Made by a program: the position numbers and the translations under genes. Of a stretch of 64,000 nt of DNA, positions 9,947 to 21,000 are shown piece after piece. The notes beneath the pieces are model-generated. The model did no database searches. It was not told the origin of the DNA and saw only the letters and a list, made by a program, of their open reading frames with translations. The stretch's first letter is position 1; every line of letters starts with the position of its first letter. This stretch comes from DSYU01 sp964437595 (GTDB lineage Bacteria; Chloroflexota; Anaerolineae; Anaerolineales; Anaerolineaceae): positions 62,001-126,000 of the forward strand of contig CAYTHO010000002.1 of assembly GCA_964437595.1 (NCBI GenBank), given 5' to 3'.

Positions 9947-12900
9947 TAATTTCAGAGTTTCTATCCCGATTGAATGATTTAGATGTCAGGCTTTGGATCG
10001 AGAACGACCACTTACGCTGCAATGCCCCTAAAGGCGTCCTGACACAGGAACTGCGGGATGAACTTGCTACTCGTAAAGAAGAGATCATCAGTTTCTTAAA
10101 AACATTTGGTACAACACAGCCTGATGACGAAAGTTCAGCGCGTACAGATATTGTCCGCGTCACAAACCGCATTGATCCCCCACCGCTATCATTCTCCCAA
10201 CAGCGGCTATGGTTCCTGGATCAATTTGACCCGGGCAGTACAGCTTATTCTATCCCGGTGGTTTTTAAATTTGAAGGCGAATTCCAACAGGATGTACTCG
10301 AAAAAAGTATCAACACGATCGTCCGCAGGCATGAAAGCCTGCGAACCACATTCTCTGTAAACTCAGATAATTTACCGCTGCAGATCATCCATCCTTTTTC
10401 ACCTGTAACCTTACAAGTTAAAGACCTGATGGGTTTGCCACAGAATGAAAAGGAGCCCGCAGTTTTTCGTCTGGCCAGAGAACAGTCGTCTATTCCCTTC
10501 GACCTAAAAAAAGGACCTTTATTCCGGACTCTACTGATCCGTACTGCACCTCAAACGCATTATCTTTTCATCAACATGCATCACACCATCTCGGACGGCT
10601 GGTCGACCGGAGTGTTTACAACTGAGCTAGCCGCCCTGATGGAAGCATTCAGTACGGGTAAGGAGAATCCGCTGCCCGACCTGCCAGTACAGTATTCCGA
10701 TTATGCCATCTGGCAGCGCCGTTCGCAAGGGAGCGAATCACTCCGTCCTCAACTCGAGTATTGGATTAATAAACTGAGTGGAAGATTACCAGTACTGGAG
10801 CTTCCCACGAACCGTCCTCGCCCTGCTTTTCAAACATATAAGGGCGAAACAATACAGACGTTCCTTCCATCCAACCTTACTCTTCGTATCAAGGATATTT
10901 GTAAACAACACCAGGTAACACTCTTCATGGTTCTTCTGGCTGCCTATAATGTATTACTGCACCGGTATACCGGACAAGAAGACTTATTGGTGGGCACGCC
11001 CATTGCAAACCGCGATCAGAAGAATATTGAAGGATTGATTGGTTTCTTCGTCAACACGATTGTGATACGAAACGAACTCTCTGGAAATCTTCGCTTCATT
11101 GATTTCCTTGATCGGGTCCGCCAGAGTTCACTCGAGGCTTTTACCAACCACGAACTACCTTTTGAACATATCGTGGAAGCCCTTCACCCTGCTCGTGATA
11201 CGAGCCATTCACCAATCATCCAGGTAATGTTCATACTGCAAAATACTCCTTTCCGCTCAATCCATTTCCACAACCTTGAAATGCGCCCTTTTATCATTGA
11301 CAGCGGGGCATCAAAGTATGATCTGACTCTGACCGTTTGGGAGAGCCCGGATGGCACAGGCTGCTTCTTTGAATACAACACAGATCTGTTCGACAAATCA
11401 ACGATTGAGCGAATGGCAGGTCACTACCAGGTTATTCTAGAGAGTATTTGCGACAATATCGAGATGCCGGTCGCACAACTGCAGATGCTGACTGCTCAGG
11501 AACAAACACAGATTCTGCATCAATGGAACAACACGTATCGTGCTCTTCCATCAGAGCAGACATTACAATCCCTATTTGAAGCCCAGGTACAGAATACACC
11601 TGATTCCGTGGCAGTATTCTTTGAACAAGAACAGATTACTTACCGCCAGCTTGATCAACGCGCTAACCAGCTCGCTCAATACCTGCGGAAATTAGGCATT
11701 GGCCCGGAGGCACTGGTTGGGGTTAACCTGAACCGCTCAATCGATATGGTGGTGGCGTTGCTCGGCATTCTCAAGGCTGGCGGCGCGTACGTGCCTCTGG
11801 ACCCTTACTTCCCCGCAGATCGATTAGCCTATATGCTGGAAGATTCCGGCGCGAAGGTGCTCCTCACGCAGGAGAGCCTGGCTGGAAAGCTGGGTGGCGA
11901 AGGTGTCCAAATGGTATGCATTGATACCGACTGGCCAGTAATCACCAGGGAGAGCACCGAACCGCTCGAAACCTCCAGCACCCAGGAGAACCTGGCCTAT
12001 GTTATTTACACATCCGGCTCTACGGGCCGCCCCAAAGGCGTGCAGGTGCTGCAGCGCGGCGTAGTAAACTTCTTGTTATCGATGCAGCGCGAACCCGGCA
12101 TCACCCCCGAGGATGTGCTGCTTTCGGTCACCACCCTGTCATTTGACATCTTCGGTCTGGAGCTTTACCTGCCGCTGATCAGCGGAGCCCAGTTGGTGCT
12201 GGTTAGCAGCGCTGTGGCGGCTGATGGATCGCGCCTGGCCGAGGCGCTGTCCACGCAGAATGTCACCATCATGCAGGCAACCCCAACAACCTGGCGCCTG
12301 TTGATCGCCGCCGGATGGATGGGGAACGCAAGGTTCAAGGTTCTATGCGGCGGAGAGGCTTTCCCGCCAGACCTGGTGGCCGCACTGCTTGAGCGTAGTG
12401 GATCACTATGGAATATGTATGGTCCAACCGAGACTACAATCTGGTCTACCATTTGTCAGATCACAACCGCCGACGAAATGGTGACGATCGGGCGCCCAAT
12501 CCAAAATACCAGCGTTTACCTGCTAGATGCTTATGGCCAGCCGGTCCCGGTAGGGATTCCTGGTGAGTTGTATATCGGTGGTGAAGGGGTCGCTCGTGGA
12601 TACCTGAACCGGCCCGAACTGACCGCGGAGCGCTTCCTGGCCAACCCGTTCTCCCAACCAGCCCAGGGCATTGACTGGAACACACGCTTTTACCGCACTG
12701 GCGACCTGTGCCGTTATCTATCCGATGGACGAATTGAATACCTGGGCCGTATGGATAACCAGGTGAAGCTGCGTGGCTTCCGAATTGAGTTGGGCGAAAT
12801 AGAAGCTAACCTTTCGCTGCACCCGACCATCGACCAGGCGGTGGTGATCGCGCGCGAAGATACGCCGGGAGACAAACGGCTGATCGCTTACCTCACACCA

Positions 12901-13422
12901 AAAGGAATACCCCCCAGTACCACGGAGTTGCGCGATTACCTGCACGATAAACTACCCGATTATATGATACCGTCAGTGTTTATGGTTCTCCAATCGCTGC
13001 CGCTGACCCCCAACGGAAAAGTGGACCGGCGGGCGCTGCCAGTTCCTGAAATTGGCCGGCCTGACCTTGCCACCCAATTCACTGCCCCAAGCAATGAAAT
13101 TGAGCGCACCCTGGCCGGCATCTGGCAGGCCGCGCTTAAATTGGATCAGGTTGGCATTCACGATAACTTCTTCGAGCTGGGCGGGCATTCACTTCTAATC
13201 GTGCAGGTACACCATCAGGTGTGCCAGCATTTCCAGACCGACCTGACGATCGCACAGATGTTCCAGTATCCGACCATCCAGGCGCTGGCGCAGTACCTCA
13301 ACAAGCCACAACAGCACGCGGTGCAACCAGCAAGACAGGATGCTCGCGAACGCGCCTTGTTGCAAAAAGAGGCTATTAACCGGCAAAGAAGGTTTACTAA
13401 ACCAGAAGGAAATAACGGATGA
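9943..13422 (+). CDS. NRPS module: docking domain-C-A(glycine)-PCP
   Basis: A 1159-residue single module. Residues 1-52 (ISEFLSRLNDLDVRLW..., NAPKG) look like a TubC-type N-terminal docking domain. The condensation domain follows, with HHTISDG at 213-219 (the standard HHxxxDG). The adenylation domain (about 530-1030) has YTSGSTGRPKG near 690, YGPTETT near 825 and the A10 lysine K1026 in NGKVDRRAL. The PCP has Ser1083 in GGHSLL. Aligning the pocket by eye to GrsA gives the code D-I-L-Q-L-G-M-I-W-K, one change from the known glycine code DILQLGLIWK, so glycine is the predicted substrate. There is no epimerase or methyltransferase. It overlaps both neighbours by four bases. The C domain is AT-rich and the A domain GC-rich. 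Confidence 0.96.
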   Translation: MIISEFLSRLNDLDVRLWIENDHLRCNAPKGVLTQELRDELATRKEEIISFLKTFGTTQPDDESSARTDIVRVTNRIDPPPLSFSQQRLWFLDQFDPGSTAYSIPVVFKFEGEFQQDVLEKSINTIVRRHESLRTTFSVNSDNLPLQIIHPFSPVTLQVKDLMGLPQNEKEPAVFRLAREQSSIPFDLKKGPLFRTLLIRTAPQTHYLFINMHHTISDGWSTGVFTTELAALMEAFSTGKENPLPDLPVQYSDYAIWQRRSQGSESLRPQLEYWINKLSGRLPVLELPTNRPRPAFQTYKGETIQTFLPSNLTLRIKDICKQHQVTLFMVLLAAYNVLLHRYTGQEDLLVGTPIANRDQKNIEGLIGFFVNTIVIRNELSGNLRFIDFLDRVRQSSLEAFTNHELPFEHIVEALHPARDTSHSPIIQVMFILQNTPFRSIHFHNLEMRPFIIDSGASKYDLTLTVWESPDGTGCFFEYNTDLFDKSTIERMAGHYQVILESICDNIEMPVAQLQMLTAQEQTQILHQWNNTYRALPSEQTLQSLFEAQVQNTPDSVAVFFEQEQITYRQLDQRANQLAQYLRKLGIGPEALVGVNLNRSIDMVVALLGILKAGGAYVPLDPYFPADRLAYMLEDSGAKVLLTQESLAGKLGGEGVQMVCIDTDWPVITRESTEPLETSSTQENLAYVIYTSGSTGRPKGVQVLQRGVVNFLLSMQREPGITPEDVLLSVTTLSFDIFGLELYLPLISGAQLVLVSSAVAADGSRLAEALSTQNVTIMQATPTTWRLLIAAGWMGNARFKVLCGGEAFPPDLVAALLERSGSLWNMYGPTETTIWSTICQITTADEMVTIGRPIQNTSVYLLDAYGQPVPVGIPGELYIGGEGVARGYLNRPELTAERFLANPFSQPAQGIDWNTRFYRTGDLCRYLSDGRIEYLGRMDNQVKLRGFRIELGEIEANLSLHPTIDQAVVIAREDTPGDKRLIAYLTPKGIPPSTTELRDYLHDKLPDYMIPSVFMVLQSLPLTPNGKVDRRALPVPEIGRPDLATQFTAPSNEIERTLAGIWQAALKLDQVGIHDNFFELGGHSLLIVQVHHQVCQHFQTDLTIAQMFQYPTIQALAQYLNKPQQHAVQPARQDARERALLQKEAINRQRRFTKPEGNNG

Positions 13423-16400
13423 ATCAGGAAATTACCAATGAGCTGAGTGGGGCAATCGCAATTATCGGCATGGCGGGTCGTTTTCCCCAGGCCAGTGATC
13501 TAGAATCATTCTGGCAAAACTTGATCCAGGGGAAAGAGGTGGTCCGATTCTTCAGCAAAGAGGAGCTGAAGGCCGCCGGGGTGGATGAAAAACTTATTGA
13601 CCACCCCAGCTACGTGCCTGCGAGGGCTATCCTGGAAAACGCTGAGGATTTCGATGCCTCCTTTTTTGGCTACAGCCCGCGTGAAGCAGATGTAATTGAC
13701 CCGCAGCACCGCCTTTTCCTGGAATGCGCCTGGGAGGCGCTGGAAAATGCTGGGTATGATGCCGAACGAACAAACGGCTCGGTTGGCGTGTTCGGTGGAA
13801 CGAGCATGAACGCCTACCTGATCAACAACATCCTGGCAGACCCTGAGATAATTGAAACGATGGGTGGCTACCAAATAATGCTAGGAAATGATAAAGATTT
13901 CCTTACCACACGGGTATCATATAAATTGAACCTAAAAGGCCCCAGCGTCAACATCCAGACGGCTTGCTCTACCTCGCTGGTGGCAGTGCACCAGGCCTGC
14001 CAGAGTCTGCTCAACTACCAGTGTGATATGGCCCTGGCTGGCGGCGTATCCGCCAGCGCACCACGCATCGCAGGCTATCTGTACCAGCCAGGAATGATCA
14101 TGTCGCCCGATGGTCACTGCCGTGCATTTGATCATAAATCGCAAGGAATTGTGGGAGGTGAAGGCGTTGGCATGGTGGTGCTCAAGCGGTATGCTGAGGC
14201 GATCAGCGATGGTGACACGATTCATGCCGTAATTCGTGGATCGGCAATCAATAATGATGGAGCGCTGAAGGTGGGTTATACTGCCCCAAGCGTAGATGGG
14301 CAGACCGAAGCTATCATGATGGCACAGGCTGTGGGCGGCGTTGCTCCAGAAACGATCACGTATGTGGAAACGCACGGCACCGGAACCGAGCTTGGCGACC
14401 CGATTGAGATCAGCGCCCTCACCCAGGCTTTCGATATTGGAACTGAGCGCGGGCAGTACTGCGCGATCGGCTCAGTGAAAACCAACATGGGCCATCTGGA
14501 TGCCGCCGCTGGGATTGCCGGGTTGATTAAGACAGTGCTGGCGCTGAAACACAAAAAACTTCCGCCCAGCCTGCATTTTGAAAAGCCGAACCCGCGCATC
14601 GATTTTGCCCGCACACCATTCTATGTAAATACCTCCGCGAAGGACTGGCAAACAAACAATCAGCCGCGCCGCGCAGGGGTAAGCTCTTTCGGGATCGGTG
14701 GCACAAACGCCCATGTAGTCTTAGAAGAGGCACCATTCCAGCCGTCCGCCAAAACACACCGGCGCGAGCAAATCCTGATGCTATCGGCCCGCAGTGAAGG
14801 CGCGTTGAATACTGCTTCCAACAACCTGGCTGCCTGGCTGCGTCAGAACTCCGGTCAGTCCCTGGCAGACGCCGCTTATACCCTGCAAGTTGGGCGGAAA
14901 GTCTTTAAGCACCGCCGGGCGATTGTTTGCTCTACAAGTGAAGAAGCGGCTGCTATCCTGGAAAGCATGGACGGCAGGCAGTCGTTCAGTGATAATTCTG
15001 GAGCGGAAGGGCAGCGCGTGGTCTTTTTATTCCCTGGCCAGGGCGCTCAGTATGTGGATATGGGCAAAGGTCTATATGAGAGCGAACCCGTCTTTCGCGA
15101 ACAGGTGGACTGCTGCGCGGAATTGCTCAAACCGCACCTGAAGCTCGACTTACGAGATGTGCTCTACCCCACCGCAGATGGCGTACAGCAGGCGGAAGCG
15201 CTGCTCCAGCAAACCTGGATTACACAACCCGCGCTATTCACCATTGAATATGCCACCGCAAAAATGTGGATGGCATGGGGAATCCAGCCGCAGGCCATGA
15301 TTGGTCACAGCATCGGCGAATACACGGCTGCCTGCCTGGCAGGTGTATTCTCGCTGGAAGATGGCCTGGCGCTGGTGGCCGCGCGCGGAAAAATGATGCA
15401 GTCCTTACCTGGCGGCAGCATGCTTTCTGTCCCTCTGGCTGAGAGTGATATGCGCGCTCGCTTGAATCCACAGGTCACACTGGCAGCGGTCAACGCGCCG
15501 AAAATGTGCGTGGTCTCCGGCCCAGACGAAGCGATTGAAAAACTGCAGAAAACGCTGGCTGAGGGCGGGGTCGCCTGCCGCAAGCTGCACACCTCGCACG
15601 CCTTCCACTCGATGATGATGGACCCCATCCTGGAGCCGTTTACGCACCTTGCCGCCAGCATGACCCTTCACGCTCCGCAAATTCCTTATCTTTCGAACCT
15701 GAGTGGGGAATGGATCACGGTCGAGCAGGCCACCCGCCCTGCTTATTGGGCCGAACATTTGCGCTCAACCGTACGCTTTGCCCAAAACATCGAGGTCATT
15801 GGCCGCGAACCAGGAATTTTGCTCGAGACCGGGCCGGGGCAAACTCTTGGAACACTCGCGCGCCAGCAGGCAGGCAGCATGGCGCGGCAGGCAATTATTG
15901 CCTCTATGCGGCACCCACAAGAAACCATTTTCGATAGCGCCTTTCTTGCTGCCGCGCTTGGCCGGCTCTGGCTGGCTGGGGCCAGCCTGGATTGGAAAAC
16001 TTACCATGCAGGCGAGATGCTGCACCGCATTCCACTGCCAACGTACCCCTTTGAACACCATCCTCACTGGATCGAGCCAAAGAGGAACGTTTCAAATACT
16101 CCGGTAACAACGGCGGGAGAAATCAAAGCCGTTTTCGAAGCCGCAAGAAAAGAGCTGACTGATTGGTTCTATCTTCCCTCCTGGCAGCGTTCTGCCTGGC
16201 CCCCATCCGTGGAGTCATTGATCAGGGAAAGCGGAGATTGGCTGATTTTCTCAGATACGCTGGGGGTGGGCGAAGCCATCGCCCGGCGGCTGCGATCAGC
16301 AGGGAAGAGGGTCAGCATGGTGAAACCCGGGGAGGGGTTCAGAAAAACCGGGGATCAAACTTTTACCGTCCATCCCGAAAACAAGGAGGATTACAGCACA

Positions 16401-18065
16401 CTGTTCTCTGAGCTCTCGAGCCTCGTTTCCTTGCCAACTCACATCCTCCACCTGTGGACGCTCACCCAACAACCACCTCATCTGGAGAATGGCCTGAGTG
16501 AGCAGCTCTCCCTTGGATTTTACAGCTTGATGGCTCTGGCCCAGGCATTTGGCGATCTTCCGAACAAGAAAGCCGTTAAGATGCTGGTGATTAGCAATTA
16601 CCAGCATGAGGTAACTGGAGGCGAACAAACCTCTGCAGTAAAAAGCCTTGTGATAGGTCCCAGTATCGTTATCTCACAAGAATACCCGGATTTATACTGC
16701 CGGTGTGTAGAAATCCCCGATATCCATACAACACCCGTTATCGTTGATCATCTGCTGGCTGAATTTACCATCGACCGGCCTGAACCGATCGTTGCGCACC
16801 GCGGAAATTTTCGCTGGGTGAAAGTGTATTCACCGAACCCTCTGCCCGAAACGGATTCCAAAGAACTTCCGCTGCGCCAACGAGGTACTTACCTGATCAC
16901 GGGCGGGTACGGCGGTATCGGTCTGACCCTGGCAAACGCACTTGCACAATCGGTGCAGGCCAATCTGGTGCTGGTTGGCCGTTCTGTACTGCCCGAACGG
17001 CAGGACTGGCAGGCATGGTTAGACGCGCATGATGAACTCGATCGCACCAGCCAGCGGATCCGCGCCATACAGAACCTGGAACAAAAAGGCGCGGCAGTGC
17101 TGTGCCTTCAGGCAGATGCTGCGAATCTGGATCAAATGCGTTCAGTGATCGGCCAGGCAAAAGAACGTTTTGGCCGCCTGGATGGGGTGATCCACGCTGC
17201 TGGTGTCGCCGGGGGAGGAATTATCCAATTAAAGACACGGGAGCAGGTTGACGCTGTGCTGGATCCTAAAGTTGAAGGGCTGCGAATCCTTGATATTCTA
17301 CTTGCTGATAACCCGCCAGACTTCCTCCTGCTATGTTCTTCATTCCATGCGGTTGTAGGGGGGGGTGGTCAAGTAGATTACAGCACCGCGAATGGCTTCA
17401 TGGATGCTTATGCACACCAAAAGGCCGCAGAGGGTAGTCAGACCCGGATGCTTTCAATCAATTGGACGGCCTGGCAGGAAGTAGGGATGGCTGTTGATGC
17501 TGTTGTTCCAGCGCAACTGCAGCAATGGAAAGAGGAAAATTTACGCAGCGCCATCCACCCAGCAGAAGGATGGGAGGCTCTTTCTCGGGTGTTCAATACA
17601 TCTGCCACGCAGATGGTTGTTTCCCCAAAGGATCTGGGAACAATTATTGCCTTGGCTTTTAGCCGGAACACGAAACCGGAAGGGATCGCTGGTGTAGAGA
17701 TTACAGAAAAAGAAAACCAGCTATCGACCGATCAGCCAAGCACGCGCCCCATGTTACCGACAGCCTACTACCCGCCATCAAGTGAAATCGAAACCAGCCT
17801 GGTAAAGGTTTGGGAAAATATGATCGGCATCCACCCTGTCGGAATTCACGATAATTTTTTCGAGTTGGGTGGTCACTCACTGCTGGCGACCCAGATCCTA
17901 TCACGCATCCGCGACCTGTATCAGGTGGAATTGCCGCTGAAGAAGTTCTTCGAGGTTCCCACAATCTCCGAACTGAGCAAACAAATCGAAGCGATTCGAT
18001 GGGTTGAGCAAAACCGGGATACAGCAATCTCTGACTCTTCTGATAGAGAAGAAATAGAGTTATGA
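13419..18065 (+). CDS. Type I PKS module: KS-AT-KR-ACP
   Basis: A 1548-residue module. The KS has Cys183 in QTACSTSL, a variant common in KS domains that accept peptidyl chains from NRPS modules, plus ETHGTGT and NMGHLDAAAG. The AT has Ser631 (GHSIGE) and HAFH, so malonyl-CoA is likely. There is no DH or ER. A KR structural half (about 900-1120) precedes a KR with GGYGGIG near 1162 and Tyr1321 in DYSTAN. The KR has neither the LDD nor the tryptophan signature, so its stereochemistry is open. The carrier domain is PCP-like (NFFELGGHSLL, Ser1487). The expected step is to extend the glycyl chain by one C2 unit and reduce the ketone, giving a 4-amino-3-hydroxybutanoyl unit. It overlaps the NRPS genes on both sides by ATGA. 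Confidence 0.96.
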   Translation: MNQEITNELSGAIAIIGMAGRFPQASDLESFWQNLIQGKEVVRFFSKEELKAAGVDEKLIDHPSYVPARAILENAEDFDASFFGYSPREADVIDPQHRLFLECAWEALENAGYDAERTNGSVGVFGGTSMNAYLINNILADPEIIETMGGYQIMLGNDKDFLTTRVSYKLNLKGPSVNIQTACSTSLVAVHQACQSLLNYQCDMALAGGVSASAPRIAGYLYQPGMIMSPDGHCRAFDHKSQGIVGGEGVGMVVLKRYAEAISDGDTIHAVIRGSAINNDGALKVGYTAPSVDGQTEAIMMAQAVGGVAPETITYVETHGTGTELGDPIEISALTQAFDIGTERGQYCAIGSVKTNMGHLDAAAGIAGLIKTVLALKHKKLPPSLHFEKPNPRIDFARTPFYVNTSAKDWQTNNQPRRAGVSSFGIGGTNAHVVLEEAPFQPSAKTHRREQILMLSARSEGALNTASNNLAAWLRQNSGQSLADAAYTLQVGRKVFKHRRAIVCSTSEEAAAILESMDGRQSFSDNSGAEGQRVVFLFPGQGAQYVDMGKGLYESEPVFREQVDCCAELLKPHLKLDLRDVLYPTADGVQQAEALLQQTWITQPALFTIEYATAKMWMAWGIQPQAMIGHSIGEYTAACLAGVFSLEDGLALVAARGKMMQSLPGGSMLSVPLAESDMRARLNPQVTLAAVNAPKMCVVSGPDEAIEKLQKTLAEGGVACRKLHTSHAFHSMMMDPILEPFTHLAASMTLHAPQIPYLSNLSGEWITVEQATRPAYWAEHLRSTVRFAQNIEVIGREPGILLETGPGQTLGTLARQQAGSMARQAIIASMRHPQETIFDSAFLAAALGRLWLAGASLDWKTYHAGEMLHRIPLPTYPFEHHPHWIEPKRNVSNTPVTTAGEIKAVFEAARKELTDWFYLPSWQRSAWPPSVESLIRESGDWLIFSDTLGVGEAIARRLRSAGKRVSMVKPGEGFRKTGDQTFTVHPENKEDYSTLFSELSSLVSLPTHILHLWTLTQQPPHLENGLSEQLSLGFYSLMALAQAFGDLPNKKAVKMLVISNYQHEVTGGEQTSAVKSLVIGPSIVISQEYPDLYCRCVEIPDIHTTPVIVDHLLAEFTIDRPEPIVAHRGNFRWVKVYSPNPLPETDSKELPLRQRGTYLITGGYGGIGLTLANALAQSVQANLVLVGRSVLPERQDWQAWLDAHDELDRTSQRIRAIQNLEQKGAAVLCLQADAANLDQMRSVIGQAKERFGRLDGVIHAAGVAGGGIIQLKTREQVDAVLDPKVEGLRILDILLADNPPDFLLLCSSFHAVVGGGGQVDYSTANGFMDAYAHQKAAEGSQTRMLSINWTAWQEVGMAVDAVVPAQLQQWKEENLRSAIHPAEGWEALSRVFNTSATQMVVSPKDLGTIIALAFSRNTKPEGIAGVEITEKENQLSTDQPSTRPMLPTAYYPPSSEIETSLVKVWENMIGIHPVGIHDNFFELGGHSLLATQILSRIRDLYQVELPLKKFFEVPTISELSKQIEAIRWVEQNRDTAISDSSDREEIEL

Positions 18066-21000
18066 GCATTTCCTTGTTATTCGAGAAATTAAGAGCTCTG
18101 GATATTAAGATAACGCTCAACGGCGAGCAGTTGAAAATTAACGCGCCGAAGGGGGCTGTAACCCCGGACCTGCAGGCCGAAATCGTTGCGAATAAACAAG
18201 CGATTGTTGCGTTCTTACGCGAAACAGAGACCCTGGCACAACAGCGATCTAAACCCATCCAGCGGCATTCGTACGGCAGTACAATCCCCCTATCATTTGC
18301 CCAACAGCGGATGTGGTTTCTCGAACAACTTGGTAAAAATGATGCCACCTATGTTCTTTCATATGGGAAACAAATTGCGGCCTGCCTGGATGAAAAGGTA
18401 CTAAATAAATGCTTTACGGAAATTGCCAGGCGTCATGAGATTTTGCGCACCAGTTTTCACCATCAGGATGAACAACCTGTTCAGGTAATCCATCCCTCCT
18501 TGGATATTTTCGTAGAAGTTGTCCAACTGGAAGATGCCTCGGAAGCCGACCAGCAAAAAAAGCTGCGGCAAATGATTGATGAAAAGTGCAGCTGTCCCTT
18601 TGATCTTTCACAGGCGCCGCTATTCCGCGTGACCCTTTTTCACCTGGGACAGAAAAGCGATTTCCTGCTGATCAATATGCATCACATCATCGGGGACAAC
18701 GCCTCGATAATGAACTTTTCGAGGGAATTGTCAGCGCTGTACCCAGTATTCCAGCAAGGTAACGCATCTCCAGTGGAGGCTCTGCCTTTCCAGTATGCCG
18801 ATTATGTTTTCTGGCAGCAGGAAACACTGCAGGGCGCGGTACTGGATGAGCAGGTGGCTTACTGGAAGGAGAAACTTTCTGGCGATATTCCCAGATTAGA
18901 TCTTCCCACCGACCACCCATGGTTGGAGATGGAAGACAATCGAGCCGGAGAACAATATTTGCTGCTGCCGCCGGCGTTGAGCGAAGAACTGGAAGCCCTT
19001 TCACAGCGTCAAGGGATTACCCTCTTCAGCCTGCTGCTGGCAGCGTTTAAAGTGCTGCTCTACCGCCTCACCGGACAGGAAGACCTGACAGTCGGCACGC
19101 CTGTGTGGGGCCGCTCCCGGCCCGAATTAGAGGAGATGATCGGGCTGTTCTTAAATACACTCACGCTTCGCACGGATTTCTCAGGAAACCCTAGCTTTCG
19201 GCAGGCCCTGGAACGTGTAAATGAAACCATGTTAGGCGCTTTCTCACACCAGGAAGTCCCCTTTGAGCGCCTCGTCGAGAAAATCCAGCCGGAGCGCAGC
19301 CTCTCGCATCACCCATTTTTTGATGTTTTTATTAACTTCCTCCAGCCAAGATCCAACCTCCGCGATGACCTGATGCTCGCGTTAGAACCGATTAAGCTTA
19401 GTGAGCCGGAAACAAAGTTTCCCATCAGCGTTTATATTGTTCATACTGCTGAGCGGATCAACTTTGTCTTTACCTACCGCAAAGCACTGTATTCCAACGA
19501 GCGAATGGCCTGCATCGCCGGACAGTTTCAATATCTGCTTGAGCAAATCGTCCAGAACCCCGACCTGGGAATCGATAACTATTCGCTGGCAGCACCCTCA
19601 GCAAGCGATATCCTGCCTGATCCAACCGAAACCATCAACGCTCCAAACGCAGACCCCGTATTTGAAATGGTCCTGCATCGGGCTGCGGAGCAGCCCGATC
19701 ACCCTGCCGTTGAACAGAGCGGTCACCGCTGGAGCTATCAGCAGCTTTCTGAAACAGCCCAGGCGCTGGCTTCGGCGCTGCAGCAAACCGGCTGCCAGCC
19801 CGGCGAGGTCGTGGCAGTATCCGGTTTGAAGAGTTTTGGGCTAATCATCGGCGTGTTGGGCGCACTGGGCAGCGGCGGCGTGCTGCTCACATTGGACCCG
19901 GCGCTTCCGCCTCGCCGCATCGAGACCATGCTGCAAGAAGCAAAGGCGAAATGGCTCATTCAGGTTGCGTCTCCCGATTTCACATTCCCGTCCATTCAGC
20001 TGCCGGAGGATCTATCCTGCCTGCAAATATCCGCGCAAACAGGCCGGCTGGAATATGGGATTCCTTATGCGGAAAACCTGCCGTTTAACTCCCCAGTTCG
20101 CCCGGAAGACCCGGCCTATATCTTCTTTACATCCGGAACAACCAATATACCCAAAGGCGTATTGGGCACCCACCGCGGGCTCAGCCATTTCCTCACATGG
20201 CAGCGCGATACGTTTAGCATTGGTCCAGGCGATCGCGCAGCACAGCTTACCGCATTATCCTTCGATGTGGTGATGCGGGATATTCTCACCCCGCTGATCA
20301 GCGGCGCAAGCCTGTGCCTGCCAGATCCGAGAACCGCGCTGGCATCCGAAGGCCTGCTATTATGGCTCCACGAGCAAAAAATCACCATCATGCACACCGT
20401 GCCAGCCATCGCTTTCAACTGGCTGAATCAGGCCCCGCCTGGCCTGCGGTTTGATGCGCTGCGCCTGGTCTTCTTCGCCGGAGAACCCCTGCTCGATACA
20501 CTGTGCCTGCGCTGGCGGGATACACTTGCGCCCAACTGCAACATGATTAACCTGTACGGACCAACTGAGACCACACTGGCGAAGTGCTATTTCCAGGTTC
20601 CTGAAGTTCCCCTGCCTGGCGTTCAACCAGTGGGTCGCCCGCTGCCCCAAACGCAGGCGCTGATCCTCAATAAAGCTGGCGGTCTGTGCGGCGTTGGCGA
20701 GCCGGGTGAGATCGTGATCCGCACACCCTTCCGGACCCTGGGCTATATCAACAATGCCGAAGAACAGGCTCGTCGGTTCATCCCAAACCCCTTCAATATG
20801 GATCCGTCCGATCTGGTATACCGCAGCGGGGATAACGGGCGATATCGACCGGATGGCAATATCAACATTCTTGGCAGGCAAGACGATCAGGTCAAAATTC
20901 ATGGAGTGCGCATCGAACTAGGGGAAGTCACCGCCGCACTGGCAGAGCATCCACAGGTGAAGTCTGCGTTTGTGATGGTTCGTAAAGAAGAAACCGGCCC

